A stretch of 64,000 nucleotides of DNA from Wocania ichthyoenteri Th78. Its GTDB lineage: Bacteria; Bacteroidota; Bacteroidia; Flavobacteriales; Flavobacteriaceae. The stretch covers positions 1,881,169 through 1,945,168 of the forward strand of contig NZ_KN525716.1 of NCBI RefSeq assembly GCF_000789235.1. The letters run 5' to 3'. The first letter of the stretch is position 1. Every line of letters begins with the position of its first letter. The position numbers and the translations under genes were made by a program. Below are positions 8,649-17,284 of this stretch, one piece after another. The notes beneath the pieces were generated by a model that was not told where the DNA came from, made no database searches, and worked only from the letters and a program-made list of their open reading frames with translations.

Positions 8649-9776
8649 TTAAAGGTTTGAAATAAAATTAACTATTTTTTCACAAGCTGTGCCGTCCCCG
8701 TAAGGGTTATGTAACATACTCATTGAATCATAAAATTCTTTATTATTTAATAGCTTATTGGTTTCATTTACTATTTTTTCACTATTGGTTCCTACTAATA
8801 AAACGGTACCAGCATCAACTGCTTCAGGGCGTTCAGTAGTATCTCGCATAACTAAAACAGGTTTTCCTAAGCTTGGTGCTTCTTCTTGAACACCACCACT
8901 ATCTGTAATTATTAAATAGGATTGGTTCATTAACCAAACAAATGCAGGGTACGACAATGGATTAATTAATTTGATATTAGTAATATCATTCAATAACTCA
9001 TAAACAGGTTTTTGAACATTTGGATTTAAATGCACAGGATAAATAATTTGGCAATCTTGATGTTGTTGTCCCAATTCCTTTAAAGCAGCGCATATATTAA
9101 CAAAGCCTTGTCCGTGATTTTCTCTTCTATGCCCAGTTACTAATATGAGTTTTTTAGACGAGTCTATAATTGTTTTTAGGCTATCTATCTCTTCATCTTG
9201 AAATTGAGGTAAATTAACTTTGTTTGTGCTAAAATTAAGCGCATCAATAACTGTATTTCCAGTAATTAGTATAGTCTTTTCATCTACATTCTCTCTAATC
9301 AAATTTGCTTTTGATGTAGGTGTTGGTGAAAAGTGAAAATCTGAAATACTTCCTGTTACACTTCTGTTTATTTCTTCTGGAAAAGGTGATCGTTTATTAA
9401 AAGTTCTTAGGCCTGCTTCAACATGACACACTTGGGCTCCTGAATAAAACGCTGCGATGCTTGTAGACATAGTAGTAGTTGTATCCCCATGAACATACAC
9501 GTAATCTGGTTTAAAATCTTCTAGAACAGTCTTCAAACCTGTAATTATATCTGCCGTAAGCGTATATAAGTTTTGGTTTGGTTTCATTAAATCTAAATCG
9601 AAATCTGGAGTGATTTCAAAAAAATCAAGAACTTGATCCAACATTTCTCTATGTTGAGCGGTTATACAAACCTTAGTTTCAAATTTATCTTGATGGCTTA
9701 AAAACTCCTTCACTAATGGCGCCATTTTAATGGCTTCAGGTCTTGTTCCAAAAACAATTAAATTTTTCTTTTTCAT
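8649..9776 (-). CDS. wecB: UDP-N-acetylglucosamine 2-epimerase (non-hydrolysing)
   Basis: A 375-residue cytoplasmic epimerase interconverting UDP-GlcNAc and UDP-ManNAc. Signature segments are G-T-R-P-E-A-I-K-M-A-P-L near the N-terminus, H-G-D-T-T-T-T-M with C-H-V-E-A-G-L-R-T-F in the middle, V-T-G-H-R-R-E-N-H-G, and the C-terminal S-G-G-V-Q-E-E-A-P loop. Presence of the G-H-R-R-E-N stretch and full length fit the non-hydrolysing (WecB/MnaA) class rather than the hydrolysing NeuC class. It overlaps the stop of rfbD by four bases and is followed at once by wecC. As the only UDP-HexNAc epimerase in the locus, it does not by itself explain a free ManNAc supply for the NeuB-like enzyme. Confidence 0.93.
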   Translation of the reverse strand: MKKKNLIVFGTRPEAIKMAPLVKEFLSHQDKFETKVCITAQHREMLDQVLDFFEITPDFDLDLMKPNQNLYTLTADIITGLKTVLEDFKPDYVYVHGDTTTTMSTSIAAFYSGAQVCHVEAGLRTFNKRSPFPEEINRSVTGSISDFHFSPTPTSKANLIRENVDEKTILITGNTVIDALNFSTNKVNLPQFQDEEIDSLKTIIDSSKKLILVTGHRRENHGQGFVNICAALKELGQQHQDCQIIYPVHLNPNVQKPVYELLNDITNIKLINPLSYPAFVWLMNQSYLIITDSGGVQEEAPSLGKPVLVMRDTTERPEAVDAGTVLLVGTNSEKIVNETNKLLNNKEFYDSMSMLHNPYGDGTACEKIVNFISNL

Positions 9777-10567
9777 TTGGGTAGATTTGTTAAAACACTA
9801 TGCTTGGGTCTGCGTGCAAAAGTACGATAATTCTTTGCCTTAACAAGTTTTACTTTATTATATAACCTGTTTTCTTTTAAAGTTTGTTCAGCAAAATCAT
9901 ACCAAGTCATAATCTTTTCATCACAAAAGTGTCTAATTCTGTAATCTTCTAGTTTATAGATAATTAAATTAATTGTATAATTTGCTAAACTTTCTGTGTT
10001 CGTAGGGCATCCTATTTGTGTATCTGTCACAAAGAGGTCTTCACCTGCTTTTGCTTTTTTAAAAATGGTTTTATAAAAATTATTGCCGTGTTTTTTGCTA
10101 TACAACCACGAGGTTCTTATTATAAAATACTTCTCTAAAATGTCTTGAATATGTTGCTCGCCTAATAGTTTTGATTTTCCGTATTCATTAATAGGGTTTG
10201 GTTTGTCTTCGACTGTATAAGGCTCTGTTTTCTCGCCATCAAAAACATAATCTGTTGAAATATGAATTAATACCGTGTCTGTTTCTTTACAAGCTTCAGC
10301 TAAATATTTTACACCTTCTGCGTTTACTTTATAAGCTATTTTAGGCATTTTTTCAGCTTGCTCTACATTGGTGTAAGCTGCGCAATTTATACAATAATCA
10401 AATTTATTCTTTTTAAAAAACAGTTTTAAATCTGCTTCTTTGGTAATGTCTAATTCTGCTTTAGTGACAAAGGTAAATTCAAGGCTGTATTCGTTTTTAG
10501 AGAACAACTCATTAATGGTTTTTCCTAATTGACCATTTGCACCTGTTACTAAAACTCGTTTATTCAT
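9773..10567 (-). CDS. rfbD: dTDP-4-dehydrorhamnose reductase
   Basis: A 264-residue short-chain dehydrogenase that performs the last step of dTDP-L-rhamnose synthesis. The cofactor loop is V-T-G-A-N-G-Q-L-G (7-15), followed by I-S-T-D-Y-V-F-D-G and the catalytic Y-G-K-S-K (YxxxK) pair. The substrate loop R-T-S-W-L-Y is also present. It overlaps rfbC by eight bases and wecB by four, so the genes are tightly coupled within the rhamnose block. It is slightly shorter than the enterobacterial enzyme (about 300), as is common in this phylum. Confidence 0.93.
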   Translation of the reverse strand: MNKRVLVTGANGQLGKTINELFSKNEYSLEFTFVTKAELDITKEADLKLFFKKNKFDYCINCAAYTNVEQAEKMPKIAYKVNAEGVKYLAEACKETDTVLIHISTDYVFDGEKTEPYTVEDKPNPINEYGKSKLLGEQHIQDILEKYFIIRTSWLYSKKHGNNFYKTIFKKAKAGEDLFVTDTQIGCPTNTESLANYTINLIIYKLEDYRIRHFCDEKIMTWYDFAEQTLKENRLYNKVKLVKAKNYRTFARRPKHSVLTNLPK

Positions 10568-11108
10568 TTAAGTAAGCTTCAAATGTTGGTAGTACTTTGT
10601 CTTTTTCTGAAAGTATTAAACCTTCCGTTGGAAAATTCCAATCAATATTTAGTTCTTTATCATTATAGATGATGCCTTTTTCTGAAGCTTTATTATAATA
10701 ATTATCACATTTATAAGAAAAAATAGTGTGATCTTCTAAAACTAAAAAACCATGTGCAAATCCTTTAGGAATAAAAAGTTGTTTGTGCTCAATAGTATCT
10801 AGAATTATTGAGAAATGTTTCCCGAATGTTAGTGATTTTTTTCTTAAATCAACACAAACATCTAAAACTCGCCCTTTAATAACCCTAACAAGTTTTGCTT
10901 GAGAAAACTTGCCTGTTTGAAAATGTAATCCTCTTAAAACACCTTTTGAAGATTGCGATTGATTATCTTGAATAAAGTTAGTAAGTATTCCTGTTTGGGC
11001 TTCAAATTTGGCTTTGTTAAAACTTTCGAAAAAATAGCCTCTTTCGTCTTTAATTACATTTGGAGTAACTACAAAACATTCTTTTAAAATGGTTTCTTCA
11101 ACTGTCAT
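10560..11108 (-). CDS. rfbC: dTDP-4-dehydrorhamnose 3,5-epimerase
   Basis: A 182-residue cupin-fold epimerase acting on dTDP-4-keto-6-deoxyglucose. The conserved elements are F-F-E-S-F-N near residue 27, the R-G-L-H-F-Q strand with the catalytic histidine, K-L-V-R-V-I-K-G-R-V-L-D-V-C-V-D-L-R, and P-K-G-F-A-H-G-F-L-V-L with a tyrosine in the following strand. Its length equals the family norm. It lies between rfbA (two-base gap) and rfbD (eight-base overlap), the third step of the four-gene rhamnose pathway. Confidence 0.94.
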   Translation of the reverse strand: MTVEETILKECFVVTPNVIKDERGYFFESFNKAKFEAQTGILTNFIQDNQSQSSKGVLRGLHFQTGKFSQAKLVRVIKGRVLDVCVDLRKKSLTFGKHFSIILDTIEHKQLFIPKGFAHGFLVLEDHTIFSYKCDNYYNKASEKGIIYNDKELNIDWNFPTEGLILSEKDKVLPTFEAYLNE

Positions 11109-11110
11109 AT

Positions 11111-11968
11111 TTATAGTAATTGTTGAAGGTATTCGCCGTATCCGCTTTTAAGCAATGGTTGTGCTAGTTTATTTAGTTGAACGCTGTCAATATATCCCAT
11201 TTTATAAGCTACTTCTTCAATACATCCTATTTTTTGCCCTTGTCGCTCTTCAATAACTTGCACAAATTGAGAGGCTTGCATAAGCGATGCAAAAGTGCCA
11301 GTGTCTAACCAAGCGGTGCCTTTATCTAATATTTGTACATTAAGTGCTCCTTTGCTTAAATATGCTTTATTAATATCGGTTATTTCTAGTTCTCCGCGAT
11401 GGCTAGGTTTAATAGTTTTTGCTATTTGTACGACAGCATTATCATAAAAATATATCCCTGGGACTGCAAAATTTGATTTAGGGTTGATTGGTTTTTCTTC
11501 TATTAAAATGGCTTTGTTTTGGGTATCGAATTCAACAACGCCATAACGTTTCGGGTCGTTAACATGATATGCAAAAATAACGCCTCCTTTTGGGTTAATA
11601 TTAGCTTGTAAAGTCTCGTTTAATCCAGATCCGTGAAAGATATTATCTCCTAAAATAAGAGCCACTTTATCATTCCCAATAAAGTCTTCTCCAATAATAA
11701 AAGCTTCGGCTAATCCGTTTGGTTGTTCTTGAATGGCATATTGAAAATTGCATCCATAATCACTTCCATCGCCCAATAACTCTTTAAATTTTGGGGTGTC
11801 TTTTGAAGTTGAAATAATTAAAATATCTTTTATTCCAGCAGACATTAAAGTAGTAAGCGGATAATAAATCATGGGTTTATCATAAATAGGCATAAGTTGT
11901 TTACTAATCACTTTTGTTAGTGGATGCAAACGTGTGCCCGAGCCTCCGGCTAAAATGATTCCCTTCAT
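11111..11968 (-). CDS. rfbA: Glucose-1-phosphate thymidylyltransferase
   Basis: A 285-residue nucleotidyltransferase forming dTDP-glucose from dTTP and glucose-1-phosphate, the first step of dTDP-L-rhamnose synthesis. The nucleotide-binding motif [13 protein letters not shown] (6-18) is followed by [16 protein letters not shown], which identifies the RmlA class. G-D-N-I-F-H-G carries the metal-binding aspartate, and W-L-D-T-G-T is near residue 220. The product is often allosterically inhibited by dTDP-rhamnose in this family. Gaps to rfbC and rfbB are two and three bases. Confidence 0.95.
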   Translation of the reverse strand: MKGIILAGGSGTRLHPLTKVISKQLMPIYDKPMIYYPLTTLMSAGIKDILIISTSKDTPKFKELLGDGSDYGCNFQYAIQEQPNGLAEAFIIGEDFIGNDKVALILGDNIFHGSGLNETLQANINPKGGVIFAYHVNDPKRYGVVEFDTQNKAILIEEKPINPKSNFAVPGIYFYDNAVVQIAKTIKPSHRGELEITDINKAYLSKGALNVQILDKGTAWLDTGTFASLMQASQFVQVIEERQGQKIGCIEEVAYKMGYIDSVQLNKLAQPLLKSGYGEYLQQLL

Positions 11969-11971
11969 AAT

Positions 11972-12979
11972 TTAATTTGAATATTTATTTATATACCAAT
12001 TAATGGTTTTCATTATTCCTGTTTCAAAATTCTCTTGCGCCTGCCAACCTAATTCTTTTTCAATTTTTGTAGCGTCAATAGCATACCTATAATCATGACC
12101 TGGTCTGTCTGTAACAAAAGTAATTTGATTTTTGTACGACTTGTTTTTAGGTTTTATATCATCTAAAATCTCACAAATTCTATTTGCAATATATAAATTA
12201 TTACGTTCGTTTTTTCCACCAATATTATAAGTTTCTCCTGAAACGCCCTTGTTAAAAACTAAGTTTATCCCATTACAATGATCTTTAACATATAGCCAAT
12301 CGCGAATGTTTTTTCCATCGCCATAAATAGGAATATTTTCTCCAGAAAGAGCTTTTCTAATTATGGTTGGAATAAGTTTTTCGTCATGTTGATTTGGACC
12401 ATAATTATTTGAACAATTTGTGGTTACCACATGCATGCCGTAGGTATGAAAATAGCTTCGCACTATAAAATCCGATGATGCTTTTGATGCACTATACGGA
12501 CTGTTTGGTGCATAAGGGGTTTTTTCTGTAAATAAGCCTTGTTCTCCTAAAGTGCCGTAAACCTCATCAGTAGAAATATGATGAAACCTTGAGTTTTTAT
12601 GTTGTTCCTTTGGCAAATTTGGAGCTTCCATCCAATGGTTTTTTGCTACATCTAATAAATTAAAAGTGCCTAAAATATTAGTGTTTACAAAAGCTGTTGG
12701 TTTGTTAATTGAATTATCTACATGCGATTCTGCTGCAAAATGGATAACGCCGTTAAAATCATATTCAACAAATAAGCTTTCAACCAAAGCTCTATCACAA
12801 ATATCACCTTTAACAAAAGTGTATCTCGTGTTGTTTTCTACTGCTGCTAAATTAGATATGTTGGCAGCATAAGTTAGCTTATCTATGTTTACTATTTTAA
12901 CATGCTGATTGCTTTTTAAATAATAGGGAATAAAATTTGACCCTATAAATCCAGCACCACCAGTAATCAAAATAGTCAT
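11972..12979 (-). CDS. rfbB: dTDP-glucose 4,6-dehydratase
   Basis: A 335-residue extended short-chain dehydrogenase that converts dTDP-glucose to dTDP-4-keto-6-deoxyglucose. Visible signatures are the NAD loop I-T-G-G-A-G-F-I-G-S-N-F (4-15), F-A-A-E-S-H-V-D-N-S-I, the active-site S-T-D-E-V-Y-G (Thr, Asp, Glu), the catalytic Y-S-A-S-K, and N-N-Y-G-P-N-Q. It is the first of the four rhamnose genes and lies three bases after the Wzz-like gene. The gene order rfbB-rfbA-rfbC-rfbD is complete. Confidence 0.95.
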   Translation of the reverse strand: MTILITGGAGFIGSNFIPYYLKSNQHVKIVNIDKLTYAANISNLAAVENNTRYTFVKGDICDRALVESLFVEYDFNGVIHFAAESHVDNSINKPTAFVNTNILGTFNLLDVAKNHWMEAPNLPKEQHKNSRFHHISTDEVYGTLGEQGLFTEKTPYAPNSPYSASKASSDFIVRSYFHTYGMHVVTTNCSNNYGPNQHDEKLIPTIIRKALSGENIPIYGDGKNIRDWLYVKDHCNGINLVFNKGVSGETYNIGGKNERNNLYIANRICEILDDIKPKNKSYKNQITFVTDRPGHDYRYAIDATKIEKELGWQAQENFETGIMKTINWYINKYSN

Positions 12980-12982
12980 AAT

Positions 12983-14062
12983 CTATATTTTATCTTTATA
13001 ACGTCCTAAAAATTTAATGAACTCTAGGCTTATTAAAATTAAAAAAGTTAATGTTATTAAAATTAATGCATAATACCTTTTTATGCTAAGTGGTTTACCA
13101 AAAATTTCTTTGCCGTTATCCATTGAGCCGCTATCTTGTTTGCTCGAAGTTATTTCAATAAGATGTTGTTTATCGGCAATATTCCTTTCTATTTCAACTA
13201 GTTTTTCTCTTAATTCCAAATCTTTAGAGTACAACTCAAACTCTTTTGTAGAACTTCCAGTATCTTTATTATCAATTGTAATTCTGGCTTGGGAGTTGTT
13301 ATTGTTTTCAGCCGATTTTATAATTGCTTTTTGATAAACCGAAAGCAAAGTATCAGATTTAATCAATGATTTAGAAATTGCTAAAGCCTGATCTTTCAAT
13401 TCTTTTAAATCTTTGTCTTGCTCCCTTTTAAAGTATTCGTTTGAATTGATGTTTTCTATAATCTTCTTAAAAACTGCGTTAAAACTATTTCTTTGTTTAG
13501 CCTTTATAGTTATTTGCTGATATTTATGATTATAATCTTTATCATTCCTTAAAAAGGATTCATAATCAATTGTTGCAGCAACAGTAGAATCAAGGGTTTT
13601 TATATATGTATCATACACCTTTAACTTTTGATTTTCACTGATTATCGATTCAATTTCAAAATCTATAATGAAAGATAATTCATCTTGTTTCATCCCTAAA
13701 ACATTTTCTAAAGTGCTTATATCTCCCTGTGCCACTAAATCATTATAATAGCTAATGGCATTGTATAGATTTTCACCAGTATCATAATTTTGTTTAACTG
13801 TTATATAAGATTTATAAACGGGTTCGGATGTTTTTTCCAACAATAAACCTAGAGCAATTCCAACCACTCCAGCAATAACAAATTTTATAAAATGCTTTTT
13901 TAAGAAAAAGACACACCATACAAAGGCTAAAAACAGTTTATTGAATATGCTTCCAATAAACTTAAAAAAACGGTCAAAAGCATTTCCTATAAGCTTGAAT
14001 AACTGTCCTAAATCGACTTCTTCAGACTGATTAGGTTGTGGTTGTGGCAAATCTTTACTCAT
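12983..14062 (-). CDS. Wzz-like chain-length regulator (polysaccharide co-polymerase)
   Basis: A 359-residue membrane protein with a cytoplasmic N-terminus of about 55 residues, one hydrophobic helix near 58-82 (I-A-G-V-V-G-I-A-L-G-L-L-L-E), a long periplasmic, largely helical middle region rich in Lys, Glu and Asp, and a second helix near 330-350. That two-helix hairpin with a coiled-coil-like periplasmic arm is the architecture of Wzz/PCP proteins, which set the polymer length made by Wzy. It is the first gene of the polysaccharide biosynthesis run and starts eleven bases before the end of the upstream minus-strand gene's stop. Sequence motifs are weak, so the call rests on topology and context. 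Confidence 0.65.
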   Translation of the reverse strand: MSKDLPQPQPNQSEEVDLGQLFKLIGNAFDRFFKFIGSIFNKLFLAFVWCVFFLKKHFIKFVIAGVVGIALGLLLEKTSEPVYKSYITVKQNYDTGENLYNAISYYNDLVAQGDISTLENVLGMKQDELSFIIDFEIESIISENQKLKVYDTYIKTLDSTVAATIDYESFLRNDKDYNHKYQQITIKAKQRNSFNAVFKKIIENINSNEYFKREQDKDLKELKDQALAISKSLIKSDTLLSVYQKAIIKSAENNNNSQARITIDNKDTGSSTKEFELYSKDLELREKLVEIERNIADKQHLIEITSSKQDSGSMDNGKEIFGKPLSIKRYYALILITLTFLILISLEFIKFLGRYKDKI

Positions 14063-14074
14063 AATTTTATGATG

Positions 14075-15754
14075 TTAATTAAATAGTTGTTCTAATATTT
14101 TTCTTGTAATTAAATAAGTGGGTTTTACACCAGAAGTACCTAATCCGCCAGATGCTAATGTGCTTCCAGTTTCTAAAGGGTTATCACTGGCATAATAGGC
14201 ATAGCGTACTTTTACATTTGGGCTTATACTATTTCTAACTTTTGATGCCGCTTGAATAGCTTTTTGGTAATGTGCACCTTCCATTTCTAAACCTATAACA
14301 CGCCATGTGGAATTGTAAAAGAATTTTAAAATGTCTTTATTTTGTAGCGATGTACCTAAAACCGTAATCATTGAGCCTTCGTAAACATTAACACCTTGGC
14401 ATTCAAAATCTTCTTTTTTAAGCTCATTTTTAAAAGGATAATTGTCCGCTGTTCCTTCAAAAATATGCGCAGTTGGAATCATAATATCTCCCTTACCTCC
14501 TTCTAAAATTCCTGCTTTACCCATTATAGAAATAGATTCTACATTCAAATGAATATTCTTTCCTTTTACTTTATAGGGTTTTAATAATTCATCAATAGTT
14601 TCATAAGCTTGCTCTCCAAAAGCATAGTCCATTACAAAAATTACTGGTTTTTTATCTTTTAAAATTGTTTCGTCTGTCTTTATATCAATTTTAGAAACAT
14701 CTATTTTATCAGTATCAAAAATTTGAACATCTATATTAGCCCCAGATGTATCTTCAATATAAATCATACCTCGAAGTAACGCTTCTTTAGTTACCTTATT
14801 TCGAAGATTTTCACTTTCTTTTTGGCTTAAAGACTCATAAACCTCGAAAACACCTTTTTTAGACTTCAATGCATTTGGAGCAAAAAGTGTATTCATAACA
14901 CTATGCATATTTGCACTTATAATATGTATTGGTCTTTCTAATAAATCGTTTTTATGTAGTGCTTCTTTTATAGTATTCGCCCAAATTTCACCATGAATGT
15001 GATGTCCAAGGCGCTCTCTAAGTACGGGGCTAAAAGTAACTGTACGTTTATTATTATTTATTTGCTCTTCAATGGCTAATTTACCTAGCCAATATACTAT
15101 ATGTAATAAACGCTCTGGTTGTGTAGTTGTTGCAAATTTAGAATACACAGTACTTAATTCGCTAAAAGTACGTCCTAAAATATTAGCGGTATGTGTAATA
15201 GCAATTTCTCGCTCGGGTTGTGTTAGTTTTTTTGTTGATAAAACTGCTTTTTCTAACTTAACCCAATCTCTTGTTGTAGATCCTGTATCGTTAATTAAAA
15301 CACGATTACTTATTTTATGAGACTCTACAAAAAGAAAAGTAAGGTGCGTTAAAATATCATAGATTTCTGAGCGTCCTCTGGTTATCTCAATATTCATTTG
15401 CTCCTCATCAATTCGGTAACAATTACGACGCCTTTTTGGAGGAATAATGGATTTGAAATGAGAATCTGAATATCCTTCATCACTAGTCAAATTAATAAAA
15501 GTACATTCTTCTATCCCAATTGGCAATCTATCAATAACATAAAGTAAGCCTTCTAGTTCTGCTTTTTCATCACCAATAGAACCATAAATTTCTGGACGCA
15601 ATAATAATAATGATTGCCTTAACGTTTCTCCAGAAACCCCCATAGGCTTATAAAACCCTCGGTTAAACAAATGGCGCATAGTAATGTACATTCTCTCAAT
15701 AGCATTCGAGCTTTCTTGGGCTCTCGTTCTTTCGTGATGTTTCTTTTTACTCAT
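14075..15754 (-). CDS. Uncharacterised two-part protein with nucleoside-phosphorylase-like C-terminus (DUF6909-type)
   Basis: A 559-residue soluble protein found widely in Bacteroidota; I recall it as DUF6909, with moderate certainty. The N-terminal half starts with a basic segment (M-S-K-K-K-H-H-E-R-T-R) and is helical, without a motif I recognise. In the C-terminal half, M-G-K-A-G-I-L-E-G-G-K-G-D-I-M-I-P (about 420-436) and G-L-E-M-E-G-A-H (about 504-511) match the order and spacing of the phosphate/base loop and the Glu-Met-Glu ribose site of purine nucleoside phosphorylases and MTA/SAH nucleosidases. A role in nucleoside or nucleotide-sugar turnover is possible but not shown. A -7-like promoter element lies just upstream, and the gene could be the leader of the polysaccharide operon. 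Confidence 0.6.
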   Translation of the reverse strand: MSKKKHHERTRAQESSNAIERMYITMRHLFNRGFYKPMGVSGETLRQSLLLLRPEIYGSIGDEKAELEGLLYVIDRLPIGIEECTFINLTSDEGYSDSHFKSIIPPKRRRNCYRIDEEQMNIEITRGRSEIYDILTHLTFLFVESHKISNRVLINDTGSTTRDWVKLEKAVLSTKKLTQPEREIAITHTANILGRTFSELSTVYSKFATTTQPERLLHIVYWLGKLAIEEQINNNKRTVTFSPVLRERLGHHIHGEIWANTIKEALHKNDLLERPIHIISANMHSVMNTLFAPNALKSKKGVFEVYESLSQKESENLRNKVTKEALLRGMIYIEDTSGANIDVQIFDTDKIDVSKIDIKTDETILKDKKPVIFVMDYAFGEQAYETIDELLKPYKVKGKNIHLNVESISIMGKAGILEGGKGDIMIPTAHIFEGTADNYPFKNELKKEDFECQGVNVYEGSMITVLGTSLQNKDILKFFYNSTWRVIGLEMEGAHYQKAIQAASKVRNSISPNVKVRYAYYASDNPLETGSTLASGGLGTSGVKPTYLITRKILEQLFN

Positions 15755-15770
15755 ACATTTTTAATTCTTG

Positions 15771-15778
15771 CAAAGATA
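15771..15778 (-). promoter_or_regulatory. -7 promoter element for the gene at 14075-15754
   Basis: The minus strand reads TATCTTTG, an exact match to the Bacteroidota -7 consensus TAnnTTTG. It ends 16 bases before the start codon. No clear -33 TTTG is seen at the usual distance. The 45-base gap to the GH3 gene makes an independent transcript likely. Confidence 0.4.
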
Positions 15779-15799
15779 ATACTATTTGCCTTAATTAGA

Positions 15800-17284
15800 T
15801 TACGAAAAACCCTCAACAATCTTTCTATCGTTTGATAAACGTGGTATTTTGTTTTGTCCGCCTAATTTCCCGACAGATTTCATATACTTTTGAAATCCGT
15901 CTTTTTTAACCTTAGTAATTTTAAGCGGTTGCAACACTTTACCTTCTATTAAATCGAAATAATAACTATTCTGTTTTTGAAGCGATTCGTCTATTTTTTT
16001 CGCTAAAGCGGAAAGGTTTTCTGGTTCGTTTTCAAACTCTACAAACCATTCGTGGTATGGCAATCCTTCATTTGGATTTATTTGTGGAGCAACGGTAAAC
16101 TCTGAAACTCTAACTTGAGTATTTAAAGTAGCGTCTCGCATGGCTTGCTCAACTTCTTTTCCAATAACATGCTCGCCAAAAGCCGAAATAAAATGTTTTA
16201 TTCTACCTGAAACAATTACACGATATGGGTTAGTTGATGTAAATTCAACCGTATCGCCAATATTATATGCCCAAAGACCAGCGTTTGTTGAAATTATCAT
16301 CACATAATTTATACCCACTTCAACATCGGCAATAGTGATACGTTTTGGGTTGTCATTAAAAAATTCATCGGCTTTTATAAACTCGTAAAAAATACCCGAA
16401 TTTAATTGAAGCAACATGCCTTTCTCGTTCTGTTTATCTTGGAATGCAAAAAAACCTTCACTGGCAGGATACAATTCAATACTATCAACTTTTCTACCAA
16501 TAAGGTTTTCGAATTTAGCTCGGTAAGGTTCGTAATTAACACCACCAAAAATAAAAAGATTGAAATTCTTAAAAATGTCACCAACCTGTTTTCCTGTTTT
16601 CTGCTGCAATTTTTCAAAATACATTTGCACCCACGAAGGGATTCCAGAAATAACCGTCATATCTTCCCGCACTGTTTCTTCAACAATGGCATCTACTTTT
16701 GTTTCCCAATCTTCAATACAATTTGTTTTAAAAGAAGGCATCCTGTTTTTTTGAAGATATTTTGGCACATAATGCGCTACAATACCTGAAAGCCGTCCTA
16801 ATTGAATGCCATTTTGTTCTTTTAAAACTGGGCTTCCTTGTAAAAAAATCATTTTGCCATCAACAAATTTAGCATTGCCAGTTTCGTGAATGTATAATAA
16901 AATAGCATTTCTAGCAGCCTCAACATGAGTTGGCATACTTTCTTTTGTGATAGGAATGTATTTAGAACCCGACGTTGTTCCCGATGTTTTTGCAAAATAA
17001 AGTGGTTTGCCTATCCAAAGTATATTTTCTTCGCCTGCAACCACTCTTTCAACATAAGATTTAAGACCTTCATAATCTCTAACTGGAACGTGTTTTACAA
17101 AGTCTGAATAATTATTTATACTTATAAAGTCATGATCTTTACCAAAAGCGGTCACGGCTGCTTTACTTATTAAATCTTGAAATACTTTTTCTTGTGTTTC
17201 AATAGGCTTATTTGCCCATTTTTTAATATTCTTATAAACACGTTTTGCTAAAGATTTAGCAATGGCAGGTTTTAATGATAGCAT
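15800..17284 (-). CDS. GH3 family adenylate-forming protein
   Basis: A 494-residue protein of the GH3 family, known in plants as acyl-acid-amido synthetases that adenylate a carboxylic acid and join it to an amino acid. The ATP-binding P-loop-like motif A-K-T-S-G-T-T-S-G-S-K-Y-I-P (about 108-121), the Y-P-A-S-E-G-F-F motif near 300 and Y-N-I-G-D-T-V-E-F near 345 are the three ANL-type motifs. The C-terminal lid contains the L-P-Y-H-E-W-F-V-E-F strand. Bacterial GH3 proteins are common in Bacteroidota but their substrates are unknown. The gene follows the M23 peptidase gene without a gap (start codon immediately after the peptidase stop on the minus strand), so the two are co-transcribed. Confidence 0.85.
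   Translation of the reverse strand: MLSLKPAIAKSLAKRVYKNIKKWANKPIETQEKVFQDLISKAAVTAFGKDHDFISINNYSDFVKHVPVRDYEGLKSYVERVVAGEENILWIGKPLYFAKTSGTTSGSKYIPITKESMPTHVEAARNAILLYIHETGNAKFVDGKMIFLQGSPVLKEQNGIQLGRLSGIVAHYVPKYLQKNRMPSFKTNCIEDWETKVDAIVEETVREDMTVISGIPSWVQMYFEKLQQKTGKQVGDIFKNFNLFIFGGVNYEPYRAKFENLIGRKVDSIELYPASEGFFAFQDKQNEKGMLLQLNSGIFYEFIKADEFFNDNPKRITIADVEVGINYVMIISTNAGLWAYNIGDTVEFTSTNPYRVIVSGRIKHFISAFGEHVIGKEVEQAMRDATLNTQVRVSEFTVAPQINPNEGLPYHEWFVEFENEPENLSALAKKIDESLQKQNSYYFDLIEGKVLQPLKITKVKKDGFQKYMKSVGKLGGQNKIPRLSNDRKIVEGFS

Noticed and set aside
16406-16789. A 127-residue plus-strand frame
   Set aside because: It is antisense to the well-supported GH3 gene and shows no recognisable domain.
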